Source: an uncultured Saprospiraceae bacterium (GTDB lineage Bacteria > Bacteroidota > Bacteroidia > Chitinophagales > Saprospiraceae). From it: a stretch of DNA of 46,920 bases. Where the stretch lies: assembly GCA_937921775.1 (NCBI GenBank), contig CAKZUK010000051.1, forward strand, positions 1 through 46,920, in the 5' to 3' direction. The notes below the pieces were generated by a model. It did not search any database and was not told the origin of the DNA. It saw only the letters and a list, made by a program, of their open reading frames with translations. Of this stretch, positions 1 through 8,308 are shown piece by piece (the stretch's first letter is position 1; every line of letters starts with the position of its first letter). The position numbers were made by a program, and so were the translations under genes.

Positions 1-1
1 A

Positions 2-190
2 AAAGGAACTTATGAAGGTACGGGAATCGGCCTTGCTATATGTAAAAAAATCGTGAATCAGTATAAAGGAGATATTTGGATTGACTCTGTTTTAGGTAAG
101 GGATCGACCTTCCACCTAATGTTACCTACGGAATTGATGTACGCTGAAAAGAAACAAAAGCAGGAAGAATTTAAGTTAGAGGTAGCTTAA
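2..190 (+). CDS. C-terminal end of a sensor histidine kinase (partial, runs off the left edge)
   Basis: The frame is open from the left edge and ends at a TAA at 188-190, giving about 62 residues. They contain the G2 box of a HATPase_c domain ([13 protein letters not shown]), followed by the usual end of the fold, with [20 protein letters not shown] matching the G-S-x-F strand that closes histidine kinase catalytic domains. A lysine- and glutamate-rich tail of about 18 residues follows. The kinase would phosphorylate a response regulator. Its sensor part and partner lie outside the window, so the signal is unknown. The family assignment is firm from the motif; nothing more specific can be said. 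Confidence 0.9.
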   Translation, partial: KGTYEGTGIGLAICKKIVNQYKGDIWIDSVLGKGSTFHLMLPTELMYAEKKQKQEEFKLEVA

Positions 191-267
191 TGAAACTTAG
201 TCTTTACCTTTAGTTACTGAGTCTAAAATTAATTTTCTTTTCGAACCGGAATAAACAAATCTAATGA

Positions 268-567
268 CTAATGGTGATCCGACTTAATATCCTTTGCCCT
301 TCTTAGTTGTCTGTCAGCTTTATTTATTGCGGCTACCAAGGCAGTCGAATAATCTTTGTGTTTGGCAGAAGCAAAAAGATCTGGGCCAGTTACAGATAAT
401 TTAATTTCTGCCAAAATAACGTCAGGCTCAGTGCCGTCATCCTTTTTGAAATATACTTCCGCTTTGGTGATACCAAAATTATACTTCTTCAAGGTATGTA
501 CCTCATTTTCTATATCCTTTCGTTGCTGATCGTTTAAAGTAAAAGGCGCTTCAATAATTACATTCAT
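268..567 (-). CDS. hpf: HPF/RaiA-family ribosome hibernation factor (short form)
   Basis: This 99-residue protein has the layout of short S30EA/HPF proteins. An N-terminal strand resembles a UPF0044-like start (MNVIIEAPFTLNDQQRKDIE), followed by a helix, strands carrying acidic and lysine residues (AEVYFKKDDG), the segment AEIKLSVTGPDLFASAKHKD, and a final basic helix with ALVAAINKADRQLRRAK. Proteins of this family bind the 30S decoding region and inactivate or dimerise ribosomes in stationary phase. There is no long C-terminal dimerisation domain, so this is the short form. It sits alone on the minus strand between the kinase tail and the DUF4349 gene. The family is clear; hpf versus raiA cannot be separated from sequence alone. 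Confidence 0.85.
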   Translation of the reverse strand: MNVIIEAPFTLNDQQRKDIENEVHTLKKYNFGITKAEVYFKKDDGTEPDVILAEIKLSVTGPDLFASAKHKDYSTALVAAINKADRQLRRAKDIKSDHH

Positions 568-647
568 ATTTTTAATAATTTTTTTAGTTATAATCTTTAT
601 TTATATAACGGATACCGGGGTGAAATGTTTATGTCGAATTCTGGAGT

Positions 648-1505
648 TTAGCTTTTCTTCCTTCTAAATATATTCCATTTTCTTCCAAGGTAAAACAAAA
701 TCCCAAGCATTATCAAAAACGGCCAGATATTTACCATAGCAATGATAAAACCTTTTATGTTTCCCCAGCCATTTGCAAAAGCTTGCCCTAACTTGCTGCC
801 ATAGCTTTTGGTTACGAGTCCCTTGCCGTCGTTCTGGTAAATGTTGAGTTGAATGGTGCTAAGTGAAACCTGATTCCTAAGATATCGGAGACGACCTTCC
901 TTTGATTCAATTTCTTCCTGAACGATGCGAATTCGTTCTTCAGCGTTCAAGATATCCTCCACAGTGGAAGCCTTTTTTCGAAGTACTTCAACATAACGGT
1001 CACGGACTTCTTTTTTTGTTTTTAAACGAATCTGTATATCTACAAACTCCTCAGTAATATCTTGTGCGTTGATACTTTTTTGGTCAATATGTTTAGCTTC
1101 CAAGCATATCGCATCTAGCAAACTGTCGAGTTTTTCATTTGGAATGCGAATGGTAATGGAGTTATTGACGTAATTGCCTCGACTACTTAGATTAACGGAA
1201 CTGGTAAAACCTCCCTTTTGTTTGATCTGTTTCTGGATAGCAGCCGTACTTTTCTCTACATTTTCTACTTGCATTCTTAGCTTTGCTGTTCGAATTATTT
1301 TGCGTTCGATATTGCTCTCTTCTGGGCTTTCATTTTGGCTTTGGTCATTGGAGTAACTAGTTGGTTCTGCCTCCTGTCTGTAATCCATTTCAGAAGCTTC
1401 AGGAGCCATAGATTTTTCTGTCATAGCGTAATCGCTGCCAGACATAGATTCACTTGAACAAGAAAAGAAGAGAAGTGCGAGTAGTAGGATATTTAGTTTT
1501 TTCAT
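648..1505 (-). CDS. DUF4349-domain lipoprotein with coiled coil and C-terminal membrane anchor
   Basis: The protein has 285 residues. It starts with a lipoprotein signal (LLALLFFSC, lipid cysteine near residue 16), then a low-complexity Ser/Glu-rich linker to about residue 65. The DUF4349 core opens with ERKIIRTAKLRMQVENVEKS. A helical stretch at about 150-210 (RYVEVLRKKASTVEDILNAE and following) is rich in charged heptads and probably forms a coiled coil. A hydrophobic segment near 250-272 and a basic RRKKS end suggest a C-terminal membrane anchor. Family members are envelope proteins of unknown biochemical role. Being both a lipoprotein and membrane-spanning is common in this family. Function is not known. 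Confidence 0.85.
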   Translation of the reverse strand: MKKLNILLLALLFFSCSSESMSGSDYAMTEKSMAPEASEMDYRQEAEPTSYSNDQSQNESPEESNIERKIIRTAKLRMQVENVEKSTAAIQKQIKQKGGFTSSVNLSSRGNYVNNSITIRIPNEKLDSLLDAICLEAKHIDQKSINAQDITEEFVDIQIRLKTKKEVRDRYVEVLRKKASTVEDILNAEERIRIVQEEIESKEGRLRYLRNQVSLSTIQLNIYQNDGKGLVTKSYGSKLGQAFANGWGNIKGFIIAMVNIWPFLIMLGILFYLGRKWNIFRRKKS

Positions 1506-1624
1506 GATGTAGGTATGTTTAGCGTTAAGTAATTCCGTGAATTACTTAGCTGATAAAACTATAAGATGCGGAGAAGAAGAAATATGGTGTTTTAAGCCAA
1601 TTAATTTCCAAGCTAAAGTAATCA

Positions 1625-1669
1625 AAAAAGGCACAAACCTTACTGATTTACAGTGGATTGTGCCTTTTT
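1625..1669 (-). terminator. Rho-independent terminator downstream of the TerC gene
   Basis: The arms AAAAAGGCACAA (1625-1636) and TTGTGCCTTTTT (1658-1669) are perfectly complementary over 12 bases around a loop of about 21 bases. Read on the minus strand, the stem ends in a run of T. It lies 37 bases beyond the stop of the TerC gene and upstream of the DUF4349 gene, so it most likely ends the TerC transcript and insulates the two genes. Confidence 0.7.
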
Positions 1670-1705
1670 AAGAAAGATTTGTTTTATTCTTTTTTGCTAA
1701 TCGAA

Positions 1706-2488
1706 TTAAGCTTTCTTCTTTTGCTCTTGCTCTTTAGCCATTACGATTTTCTTCTGGTAACGTCCTTGTACTACATCAGTAATGGTTAGAATAATGATCA
1801 CAAAGTAGAAAGTCGCCTTACTCATAGGTGTCACCTCCGAACCAAACAATGTTAAGTGTGCAAGGTGACCTCCTTCAGAAATCAACATGACTCCAACTAG
1901 AAAGAGAATGAATAAACCAAGCACCTCGTACATTCTATTTTTTGCCAAAAAGTTGGAAACGCCATCAGCGAGCACCAACATCATGATACCACTAATTACA
2001 ATCGCTACTGCCATGACCCAAAATACATCTGTCAGAGCGATAGCACTAAGAATAGAATCAAAAGAGAAAACCAGATTCATAACGATGATCATAAAGATTA
2101 CTTGGCCCACTGACTTCGATTTCTTTTCGTGTGCTATGCCATCAGCTTCTTCGATTGAAATCATGTGCCAGATTTCCTTCATGGCCGTATATAAAATGAA
2201 GGCACCACCCAAGAGGACGATGATACTATGCCCATTGAAATCTCCGTGTATATAATGTCCCATATTAATCACAAACAAGCTGTCTTGGAAATATTGGATC
2301 ATATTGATCAATACAAAAAGCAAAACAATACGCAGCGCGATAGCGACTAAAATACCTACTTTACGAACATAGGCTCGCTTTTCTTCAGGTGCATTTTTTG
2401 ATTCAAGAGAAATGTATAGCAGGTTATCAAATCCAAGCACTGCTTGTAGCATAACGAGCATGATCAAAGTGAAAATATTTTCTAACAT
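1706..2488 (-). CDS. TerC/Alx family integral membrane protein
   Basis: The 260-residue, strongly hydrophobic protein has about seven to eight membrane segments. It carries both hallmark intramembrane acidic motifs of TerC proteins: FDNLLYISLE near residue 20 (Asp21) and FSFDSILSAIALT near residue 143 (Asp143). A charged cytoplasmic loop (IEEADGIAHEKKSKS) separates the two halves, and the C-terminus is a lysine-rich tail. Family members are linked to metal ion handling, including manganese export (Alx/MeeF) and tellurite tolerance. The substrate here cannot be read from sequence. It is a single gene with its own terminator on the minus strand. Confidence 0.9.
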   Translation of the reverse strand: MLENIFTLIMLVMLQAVLGFDNLLYISLESKNAPEEKRAYVRKVGILVAIALRIVLLFVLINMIQYFQDSLFVINMGHYIHGDFNGHSIIVLLGGAFILYTAMKEIWHMISIEEADGIAHEKKSKSVGQVIFMIIVMNLVFSFDSILSAIALTDVFWVMAVAIVISGIMMLVLADGVSNFLAKNRMYEVLGLFILFLVGVMLISEGGHLAHLTLFGSEVTPMSKATFYFVIIILTITDVVQGRYQKKIVMAKEQEQKKKA

Positions 2489-2821
2489 CTTTTTGAGTGT
2501 TTACAGTTCATACATGTCTTGCTGAGGTACATTGGCCATTTACAAGACTTAAAAGACTGCAAAAATAGAAAAAAGAACAAAAGGAAAGGTTTTTAGCTGG
2601 GAAATTTAGATGGTAAAGTTAGAAGAACGGACTTGTAGGATGACTAGCTAGCTTGGCTCGATCCTCAATTTGAGACGGTGGCATTCTATTTCGCTTCGGA
2701 ATCGAAAGTGTAAGCGGAAAAATTCCTTGAGGAAGGAGAGCCTTTATTAAGAACATTTAATGAAATGAGCTTTAAGCTAATGTTTAAGCTTGGAGGATTT
2801 TGATAATTTATATTTCAACTT

Positions 2822-3334
2822 CTATTTATTCAAGACGAGACGTGCTAAGGGAGCGTTTATTGCGATGATTTCATCATTTAGCTTAAGCTGAACTATTTCA
2901 TATCTAGGGCAGTCGCAGGGTACAGAGGAAGGAACGTTAGCGATCTCTATGTCAGAAATAATAAAATGGTGACCAGTGTTTAGGACAACAGCCTCAAAGT
3001 GGAGGTCAAGTGAAGAAGAGAGCTCATCACTAGCAGTCAAGGGTAAACCTTCTTCACCGAAGTTAATGGTATTATTGAAGTTGGCAAGGTTGAAAAAACT
3101 ATCAACGCTGATGACGTGATTGTCATCATGGTATTTACTAACCAGAGCGATTTGACTAAGGTCCTCATCAGAAAAACATTCATCACCTTGATCGGCATTG
3201 CAAAAGTAAAGTTCAATTGCGAGTGAAAGGTTAAGGTCTTGCTTTGGGCAAGGAGTAGGTAAGCATGGGCCATCTTGTCTGCAAGCAGAGAGGAATAGGA
3301 TGACAGAGAGGAGAAGTAGTAGTCTTAGTTTCAT
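2822..3334 (-). CDS. Small predicted lipoprotein, function unknown
   Basis: This 170-residue protein has a clear lipoprotein signal (LLLSVILFLSAC, lipid cysteine at residue 18), then a Cys/Pro-rich stretch (RQDGPCLPTPCPKQD). The remainder is beta-rich with scattered cysteines (YFCNADQGDECFSDED and PCDCPRYEIVQLK). Cysteine pairing suggests a disulfide-bonded extracytoplasmic domain. No family is recognised. It lies between TerC and the transglutaminase-like gene on the same strand, with gaps of more than 100 bp, so it is probably a separate unit. Confidence 0.7.
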   Translation of the reverse strand: MKLRLLLLLSVILFLSACRQDGPCLPTPCPKQDLNLSLAIELYFCNADQGDECFSDEDLSQIALVSKYHDDNHVISVDSFFNLANFNNTINFGEEGLPLTASDELSSSLDLHFEAVVLNTGHHFIISDIEIANVPSSVPCDCPRYEIVQLKLNDEIIAINAPLARLVLNK

Positions 3335-3457
3335 TTTGTCAAGTTTTGAGGTGAAGGAGAAGGGAAGTGGGAGCTTGGAGTTGTGCTTGAAACGCGGTTT
3401 TTACGTTTACGGAAATTTTTATTTCCCAGCTCCAAGATCCCACCTTTTTATCTTCTT

Positions 3458-4453
3458 CTATTTAATTACTGTAAGCTTATACGCAGCGATAAGCTCATTG
3501 TTAGCAAGGATATGAATCGGACCAGACTTGAAGTCTTTCGTCTTGATGATTACATTATTTCTGTTGCCAACTTGTACGTGTTTCACCATAAAAGTTTCAT
3601 CAGTTTTAGGGCGGTAGCAAGTTACGTTGCTTAATTTCTCGTCAGATTCAAAAGCGATGGTCACGTTTTCACCTTTTTTAACACTGATGGCTACTTCGTT
3701 AGGATCCAGCTTTGTAATTTTATTGGTAAAAAATCCTTTACCAACCAAAGGACGCTTTTTGAAAACATCTTTAGTAAGAGCAACCGGAGTAAGCTTGTAA
3801 GTGGTATCCTTTGAGAAGTGCGTGTATTGCATTTGTTCTTTACTTGGGAAAAAGTAGGAATCAGCCTCGTAATCGAAAACAAACTCATCGTAGTTGTTTA
3901 CAAATCCACTAGCATAAGTTGCATCGCAGTGCAACCATTCGCCCTCAACTTTGACAACGTTCCAAATGTGTTTGGTACCGGTGCTACGCAGTTTGCTGGG
4001 ATCATTTCTAATCCAGCCTTTTACGATCTCTGTTTCAAGGTTTGCTTCATCACAAATCGCTTTAAAAACGAGGGCATAATCTTCACAGATTCCTTTCTTC
4101 TTTTTCAAAGCTGTTGCTACTTTCTTTGCGTTATGCTCTTCCATGTCAGACCTTTTGATCCGCTTTCCTTTTTTCTTATCACGTTCTCCAGTAGTAAAAT
4201 CTTCAAACATTTTTAAGTCGTAAGCGATATTGCCAGTCACCCATTTAAAAATAGCCTCTGCCTTTTCGCTAGGATCGCTTAAACCCTCAGTAACTGCATC
4301 TGCAATGTCTTCAGGGTTCTTCAGGTCCTTGTACATATTTGGGGATTCCATCTCTTCCTCCATGTCTTCATCCTCTTCGATATCCACATCGATCTCTTGA
4401 GCATAAGTAATAATGCTAAATAGCATGGCAAGTGTTGTAATAAAAATCTTCAT
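3458..4453 (-). CDS. Secreted transglutaminase-like (cysteine protease fold) protein
   Basis: The protein has 331 residues with a signal peptide ending at about YAQ, then an extremely acidic linker (residues 22-36). The transglutaminase-core motifs are in order: Cys123 in KKGICEDYALVFKAICDEA, His162 in GTKHIWNVVKVEGEW, and Asp177 in LHCDATYASG. They form the expected Cys-His-Asp triad. A C-terminal beta domain of about 100 residues follows. Such proteins act in the periplasm or at the surface as peptidases or amide-forming enzymes; the substrate is unknown. The basic insert at 90-120 (GERDKKKGKRIKRSD) is unusual for the family. Confidence 0.85.
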   Translation of the reverse strand: MKIFITTLAMLFSIITYAQEIDVDIEEDEDMEEEMESPNMYKDLKNPEDIADAVTEGLSDPSEKAEAIFKWVTGNIAYDLKMFEDFTTGERDKKKGKRIKRSDMEEHNAKKVATALKKKKGICEDYALVFKAICDEANLETEIVKGWIRNDPSKLRSTGTKHIWNVVKVEGEWLHCDATYASGFVNNYDEFVFDYEADSYFFPSKEQMQYTHFSKDTTYKLTPVALTKDVFKKRPLVGKGFFTNKITKLDPNEVAISVKKGENVTIAFESDEKLSNVTCYRPKTDETFMVKHVQVGNRNNVIIKTKDFKSGPIHILANNELIAAYKLTVIK

Positions 4454-4804
4454 TGTTGTTGTTTAATTGATTAAAGATGTTTTTAGTGAATTTGGGTGCT
4501 CAGTAGGCGGTGCCTTCAACAAATTTAATGACTTCTAAGTCAATTTTAGTATATATGTGCCTAAGTAATCTGATTTTTACGACAATGTCGTTGATTCTGC
4601 GTCTTATTTGCGTTAAGATAGGGTTAAAGTGCTGAGGTTTTGACGATCTGAGGGCTGAATGTTCGTCAGAAGTAAGTGCTTGGACAAAATCGGCTTAATA
4701 TTAATCGATGAGTATTTGGGATAAGCTTTAAAAAGAGCTTAGTTTCTGCTTTTTCTTATTTTCTGTATAAATCAATCCTTGAACTTGATTAAATTAAAAA
4801 TAAT
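4454..4804. other. Intergenic region between divergent genes, no further feature seen
   Basis: This is 351 bp of AT-rich sequence between the transglutaminase-like gene (minus) and the TlpA-like gene (plus). It must hold both promoters, but no convincing conserved element could be picked out. The only structure seen is a 5-bp inverted repeat (ACGAC-AAT-GTCGT, 4579-4591), too short to interpret. Confidence 0.5.
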
Positions 4805-5284
4805 ATGCGCTTTAAAATAACCTATCTCTTAGTTATCTCTTTGCTTTCGCTAAATACTTCTGCACAAGAAAGTGCAACTAAGCTTGCTCCAGATTTTGAA
4901 TTCCAACTGTTGGATGGTAGTACCAAAAAACTAAGTGATTATAAGGGACAGGTGGTCTACCTTAGTTTTTGGGCTAGTTGGTGCAAGCCTTGCATTAGTG
5001 GTTTTGAAAAGTATGAAAAGATACGTCAGCAGATGGCGGAGATTGGGGTTGTTTTACTCAATGTATCAATAGATAAGAATTCCTCTAACTGGAATAAAGC
5101 AATAGAAGATTACCAGATAGCTGGAGATCATGGTTTGGTGGATCAGAATGTGGTGATGGAATCGTATCAATTATATTCTGTACCTGCTTATGAAATTATT
5201 GGCAAAGATGGAAACTTGCTTTATCTGAGTCAGGAAGAGGGGCGTAGTGTTTTGGATGAATTTCGTGACTTTGTGGAGCGATAG
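4805..5284 (+). CDS. TlpA/ResA-like thioredoxin-fold protein, secreted
   Basis: The 159-residue protein has an N-terminal signal peptide (cleavage near NTSAQE), the typical AhpC/TlpA lead-in (LAPDFEFQLLDGSTKKLSDY) and the redox motif WASWCKPC, with Cys60 and Cys63. A SVPAYEIIGKDG segment supplies the conserved cis-proline region. Proteins of this type reduce disulfides of envelope proteins such as cytochrome c precursors, or act in stress responses. The length fits a single thioredoxin domain without the extra N-terminal domain seen in many Bacteroidota TlpA proteins. It appears monocistronic. Confidence 0.9.
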   Translation: MRFKITYLLVISLLSLNTSAQESATKLAPDFEFQLLDGSTKKLSDYKGQVVYLSFWASWCKPCISGFEKYEKIRQQMAEIGVVLLNVSIDKNSSNWNKAIEDYQIAGDHGLVDQNVVMESYQLYSVPAYEIIGKDGNLLYLSQEEGRSVLDEFRDFVER

Positions 5285-5376
5285 AAGTTTGGACTTGAAT
5301 AGCTAAAAAAACAAACCATCTTCAGTTGACCATCATTATGTAAATAGTAACAGCAATTATTACTACAACTAAAGCT

Positions 5377-6018
5377 CTAAAGCCCACGCCAATTAATATA
5401 AGCAATCTGAATTCCATACTTAATTTTCTTCTTTCGCATGTTCAGCTTTTTGAGGAAACTCTGCTTCTTTATTTTCTTCGCATTGTTTGCATGAGGGAAG
5501 GGGAGTGTAGGTATTTCATGGTTTAGAAATTTACAAAGCTTATCCCATTTATCACCTTTGGTAAAATCTAAAATCAACAAATCCTCTGGTCTATCTTTGA
5601 AATATTCGATTACCGATTGGTTATGATTATTATAAACTCTAATGGTGTTTTCTTTATCGTCTTTTGGCAGCCCTTTTCCTTTGCCATAAATCCATTCGTG
5701 CATAGGGTCACGGAGCTCACCAATGTGGCGCTTGACGCTTTTGTACCAGGACTCTTCTTCTCGTATGGTTAAGATGAATTTTGAATTAGGAATCAATTCA
5801 TCTAATTCTTTAAAAATAAGTGGATAAGGATTATCTTCTACAGCATCATATCGATTAACTTCTTTTAATACCGTTTTGAAATCTTTTTTCAAGATCGGTA
5901 TCAATAACTTATAGCGAGTATCGCCTACTGTGTAACCTAAGGCACGGAGTGCATCTCGCAGTGTAGATGTACCTGTTTTTTGAAAACCTACCCCGATTAT
6001 TTTACCTTTTTTTTGCAT
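5377..6018 (-). CDS. Sulfotransferase-like protein
   Basis: This 213-residue protein opens with KIIGVGFQKTGTSTLRDALR, the 5'-phosphosulfate binding loop (residues about 11-20) of PAPS-dependent sulfotransferases. The segment PNSKFILTIREEESWYKSVK matches the 3'-phosphate binding region (I-x-x-R-x-P/E-x-x-x-x-S). It is cytoplasmic, with a strongly basic C-terminus (KKIKKQSFLKKLNMRKKKIK). The acceptor could be a carbohydrate, lipid or small molecule, but nothing in the neighbourhood identifies it. It is transcribed towards the TlpA-like gene and is not part of the polysaccharide locus. Confidence 0.8.
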   Translation of the reverse strand: MQKKGKIIGVGFQKTGTSTLRDALRALGYTVGDTRYKLLIPILKKDFKTVLKEVNRYDAVEDNPYPLIFKELDELIPNSKFILTIREEESWYKSVKRHIGELRDPMHEWIYGKGKGLPKDDKENTIRVYNNHNQSVIEYFKDRPEDLLILDFTKGDKWDKLCKFLNHEIPTLPFPHANNAKKIKKQSFLKKLNMRKKKIKYGIQIAYINWRGL

Positions 6019-6362
6019 TAATGATGTATTGATTGAAGTCTATTTTAATGAAAAAGACGGTATTGATTACTGTAGTTCAGTTAGTTGTGGAGGATAGTCC
6101 AGTTTTGCAACTCAAGTGATTATATACCGTTATTTATAGAATAAACCAACCTTTTGAATATTTCATTGTTTATACAATTGTTTAGGTTTCCTAATAAAAT
6201 GGTAGAACCAAAATGTCGTTGCTGCGATGCAATATTAACGATTCCCCAACTTATTAACTAGACTTGCAAATACTTTTATTATTTTGCCCCAGAAATTAGG
6301 GAATAAAGAAGTAGTGATAGCGATCTACTTAGCAAAGCAGTTGTTCAAATAATCATCACACT
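6019..6362. other. Intergenic promoter region of the desaturase, no discrete element assigned
   Basis: This is 344 bp of AT-rich sequence between the divergent sulfotransferase-like and desaturase genes. It probably carries both promoters. A TTG followed by a TATTTTG-like element near 6266-6285 vaguely resembles the Bacteroidota -33/-7 promoter, but the match is too weak to annotate separately. Confidence 0.4.
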
Positions 6363-7436
6363 ATGTCTAAATTGAAAAAGATAAAATTTACACCAGCGGC
6401 AATTGATCAGGAGATCAAAGAGCGCTTAAAGCATTGGCCAAAAATAATTAGCAAATATAAGATTCCAAGTACTAAGAAAGCTTTGATACAGCTTGCCAAT
6501 ACCTTTCTTCCATTTATTGGGATATGGGTACTTTGCTATCTCTCACTAGGATGGTCTTATTGGTTGACATTGGCTTTTGCCATATTAGGTGGTTTCTTTT
6601 TGGCTAGGATATTTATTATTCAACATGATTGTGGCCACCAATCCTTTTTGAAATCTAAGAAGTGGAATGATCGACTTGGCTTTGTTAGTAGTTTCTTTAC
6701 GACTTTGCCATATCATTATTGGTCTAGAGTACATAGTTTTCATCACGGTCATACTGGTCAGTTAGAGCATCGCGATATCGGTGATATTGATTTTTTAACG
6801 GTAGAGGAGTTTAAGGATTTGAACAAGTGGGGGCGTTTTAAATATCGAATGTTTCGAAGTCCATTGGTGCTTTTTGGAGTGGTACCGGTTTACTATTTTA
6901 CCATTTCTAATCGTATCCCAACCGTTTCCATTAGTAAAGGCTGGAGTGAAATATCTAGGTCACAGGTAATTAATAACCTTGCGGTTGGGGCGGTCTATCT
7001 TTTATTGGCTTTGATCATAGGGTGGAAGCAATTCTTATTGGTGCATATTCCGATTGTTGTAGCATTTAGTATTATAGCTTTTTGGTTTTTCTATGTCCAA
7101 CATCAACATGAAAAAACGTATATGCAATGGCGTGAGAACTGGGACTATTTGTTGGCTTCAATTAGAGGTGCAAGTTACTACAAAGTACCAAAGGTTTTTC
7201 GTTGGTTGACTGGTAACATTTCGTTTCATCATATCCATCATTTGAGTTCGCGAATACCTAATTACAACCTAGAAGATTGCGCGCGTGAGAATCCCATTTT
7301 GCAAAAGTATGTAACTAAAGTTTCCTTTTTGGAAAGCTTAAAATTGATTCGCCATAAGCTATGGGATGAAGAAAGTCAGCGGATGATTTCGTTTCGCGAA
7401 TTTTATAAGCAATTAAAGAAAAAAGAGAAGGTTTAA
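6363..7436 (+). CDS. Membrane fatty acid desaturase
   Basis: The 357-residue protein has paired hydrophobic segments near 45-85 and 205-245. It carries the three histidine boxes of membrane di-iron desaturases: HDCGH (88-92), HSFHHGH (124-130) and HHIHH (289-293). The third is followed by LSSRIPNY, typical of the delta-12/omega-3 type bacterial desaturases. It would introduce a double bond into acyl chains of membrane lipids, with di-iron chemistry in the cytoplasmic membrane. Regioselectivity cannot be predicted. It ends 18 bp from the convergent cupin gene. Confidence 0.9.
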   Translation: MSKLKKIKFTPAAIDQEIKERLKHWPKIISKYKIPSTKKALIQLANTFLPFIGIWVLCYLSLGWSYWLTLAFAILGGFFLARIFIIQHDCGHQSFLKSKKWNDRLGFVSSFFTTLPYHYWSRVHSFHHGHTGQLEHRDIGDIDFLTVEEFKDLNKWGRFKYRMFRSPLVLFGVVPVYYFTISNRIPTVSISKGWSEISRSQVINNLAVGAVYLLLALIIGWKQFLLVHIPIVVAFSIIAFWFFYVQHQHEKTYMQWRENWDYLLASIRGASYYKVPKVFRWLTGNISFHHIHHLSSRIPNYNLEDCARENPILQKYVTKVSFLESLKLIRHKLWDEESQRMISFREFYKQLKKKEKV

Positions 7437-7454
7437 GAATAGCCTTATTTAAGT

Positions 7455-7784
7455 TTAATTCTCTTCGCCACCTATTGGCCCATAAAAAATAACCCAGGTG
7501 CTGAAATCGTTTGTGAAGTCCACAAAGCGATGTTCAGCACCTGCGGGAACGAAGAGAAAGTCTCCGCTAGTTACCCTTGTTTCTTCTCCTTCCAATTCAA
7601 AATTTCCAGATCCAGAACTTATGATATAAGCCTCATCTCGGTCATGCGGCTTTTGTAGATCTACTTTGTCAGGTTTGTAAATTTCAATAGACAAGGTACC
7701 ATGCGTAAAAACGGTGGCAAAGGCTTCTTTACTTTCTTTTAAAGTATCGAATGCATCTTTGAGGCTAACTTTGTTCTTGAACAT
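7455..7784 (-). CDS. Small single-domain cupin protein
   Basis: This 109-residue protein is one cupin_2 barrel. Motif 1 is HDRDEAYIISSGSGNFELEG (metal ligands of the HxHxE type are replaced by H-x3-E). Motif 2 is GDFLFVPAGAEHRFVDF, with the conserved P-x-G-x-x-H. Such proteins can be sugar isomerases, dioxygenases or ligand-binding proteins, and the sequence does not decide between them. It lies convergent to the desaturase and downstream of a gene relic on the same strand. Confidence 0.8.
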   Translation of the reverse strand: MFKNKVSLKDAFDTLKESKEAFATVFTHGTLSIEIYKPDKVDLQKPHDRDEAYIISSGSGNFELEGEETRVTSGDFLFVPAGAEHRFVDFTNDFSTWVIFYGPIGGEEN

Positions 7785-7817
7785 AAAAGATGAATTTAAT
7801 TAGAAATTGGAACAAGT

Positions 7818-8238
7818 TTATTCAAAAATATCTGACAGCACATCATTATAGGAACTGTCCTTTTCAATCAGATTAGTGAGTATTATTCTTGCGGAGTCAA
7901 CTTCCCCTTTTGCATATTTCGTTACACCCAGCCAGTATTGATAATCCAGCAGATGGGGGTACTTTTTGTTTAGTTGGTTAAAAATATTTTCAGCGTCGTC
8001 ATACTTTCGAAGGTAGTAATAATTTTTGGCTAGTACAGTTGTAGTGGATCGATCGTCTGAAAGGTTGGCAACTTTTTTATTATAGGTTAATGCTCTTTCA
8101 TAGTCAATGTACTTCTCACCGTATTCACCTAGGAAGATTAATCCCAGTGAAATGTGTCAATCGATAGGCGTGATTAAAAGCAACGACGTTTGCCAATACT
8201 GCAAGGACAATGAATAGTTTAATCAGTTTTTTCTTCAA
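7818..8238 (-). pseudogene. Gene relic: N-terminal hydrolase-like piece joined out of frame to a C-terminal TPR piece
   Basis: Two overlapping minus-strand reading frames look like real protein but neither is a complete gene. The upstream one (8238 to 8125, TTG to TGA, 37 codons) reads as a membrane anchor followed by FNHAYRLTHF, resembling the N-terminus of Bacteroidota alpha/beta-hydrolases. The downstream one (8156 to 7818, 112 codons, preceded by a TGA and with no start) reads as tetratricopeptide-like sequence, for example LAKNYYYLRKYDDAENIFNQ and YPHLLDYQYWLGVTKYAKGE, and ends in a TAA. The frames overlap at 8125-8156. The simplest reading is a deletion that fused the 5' end of one gene to the 3' end of another. 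A frameshift in one short membrane-TPR gene is the alternative. The hydrolase resemblance is from memory and is the weaker claim. Confidence 0.6.
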
Positions 8239-8308
8239 AAGATGTTTAGTTTGTAAAGGTCTAAGGAATTCGAAATTTACTTTAGCGATTCCATTTTAGA
8301 AAGTCTAA

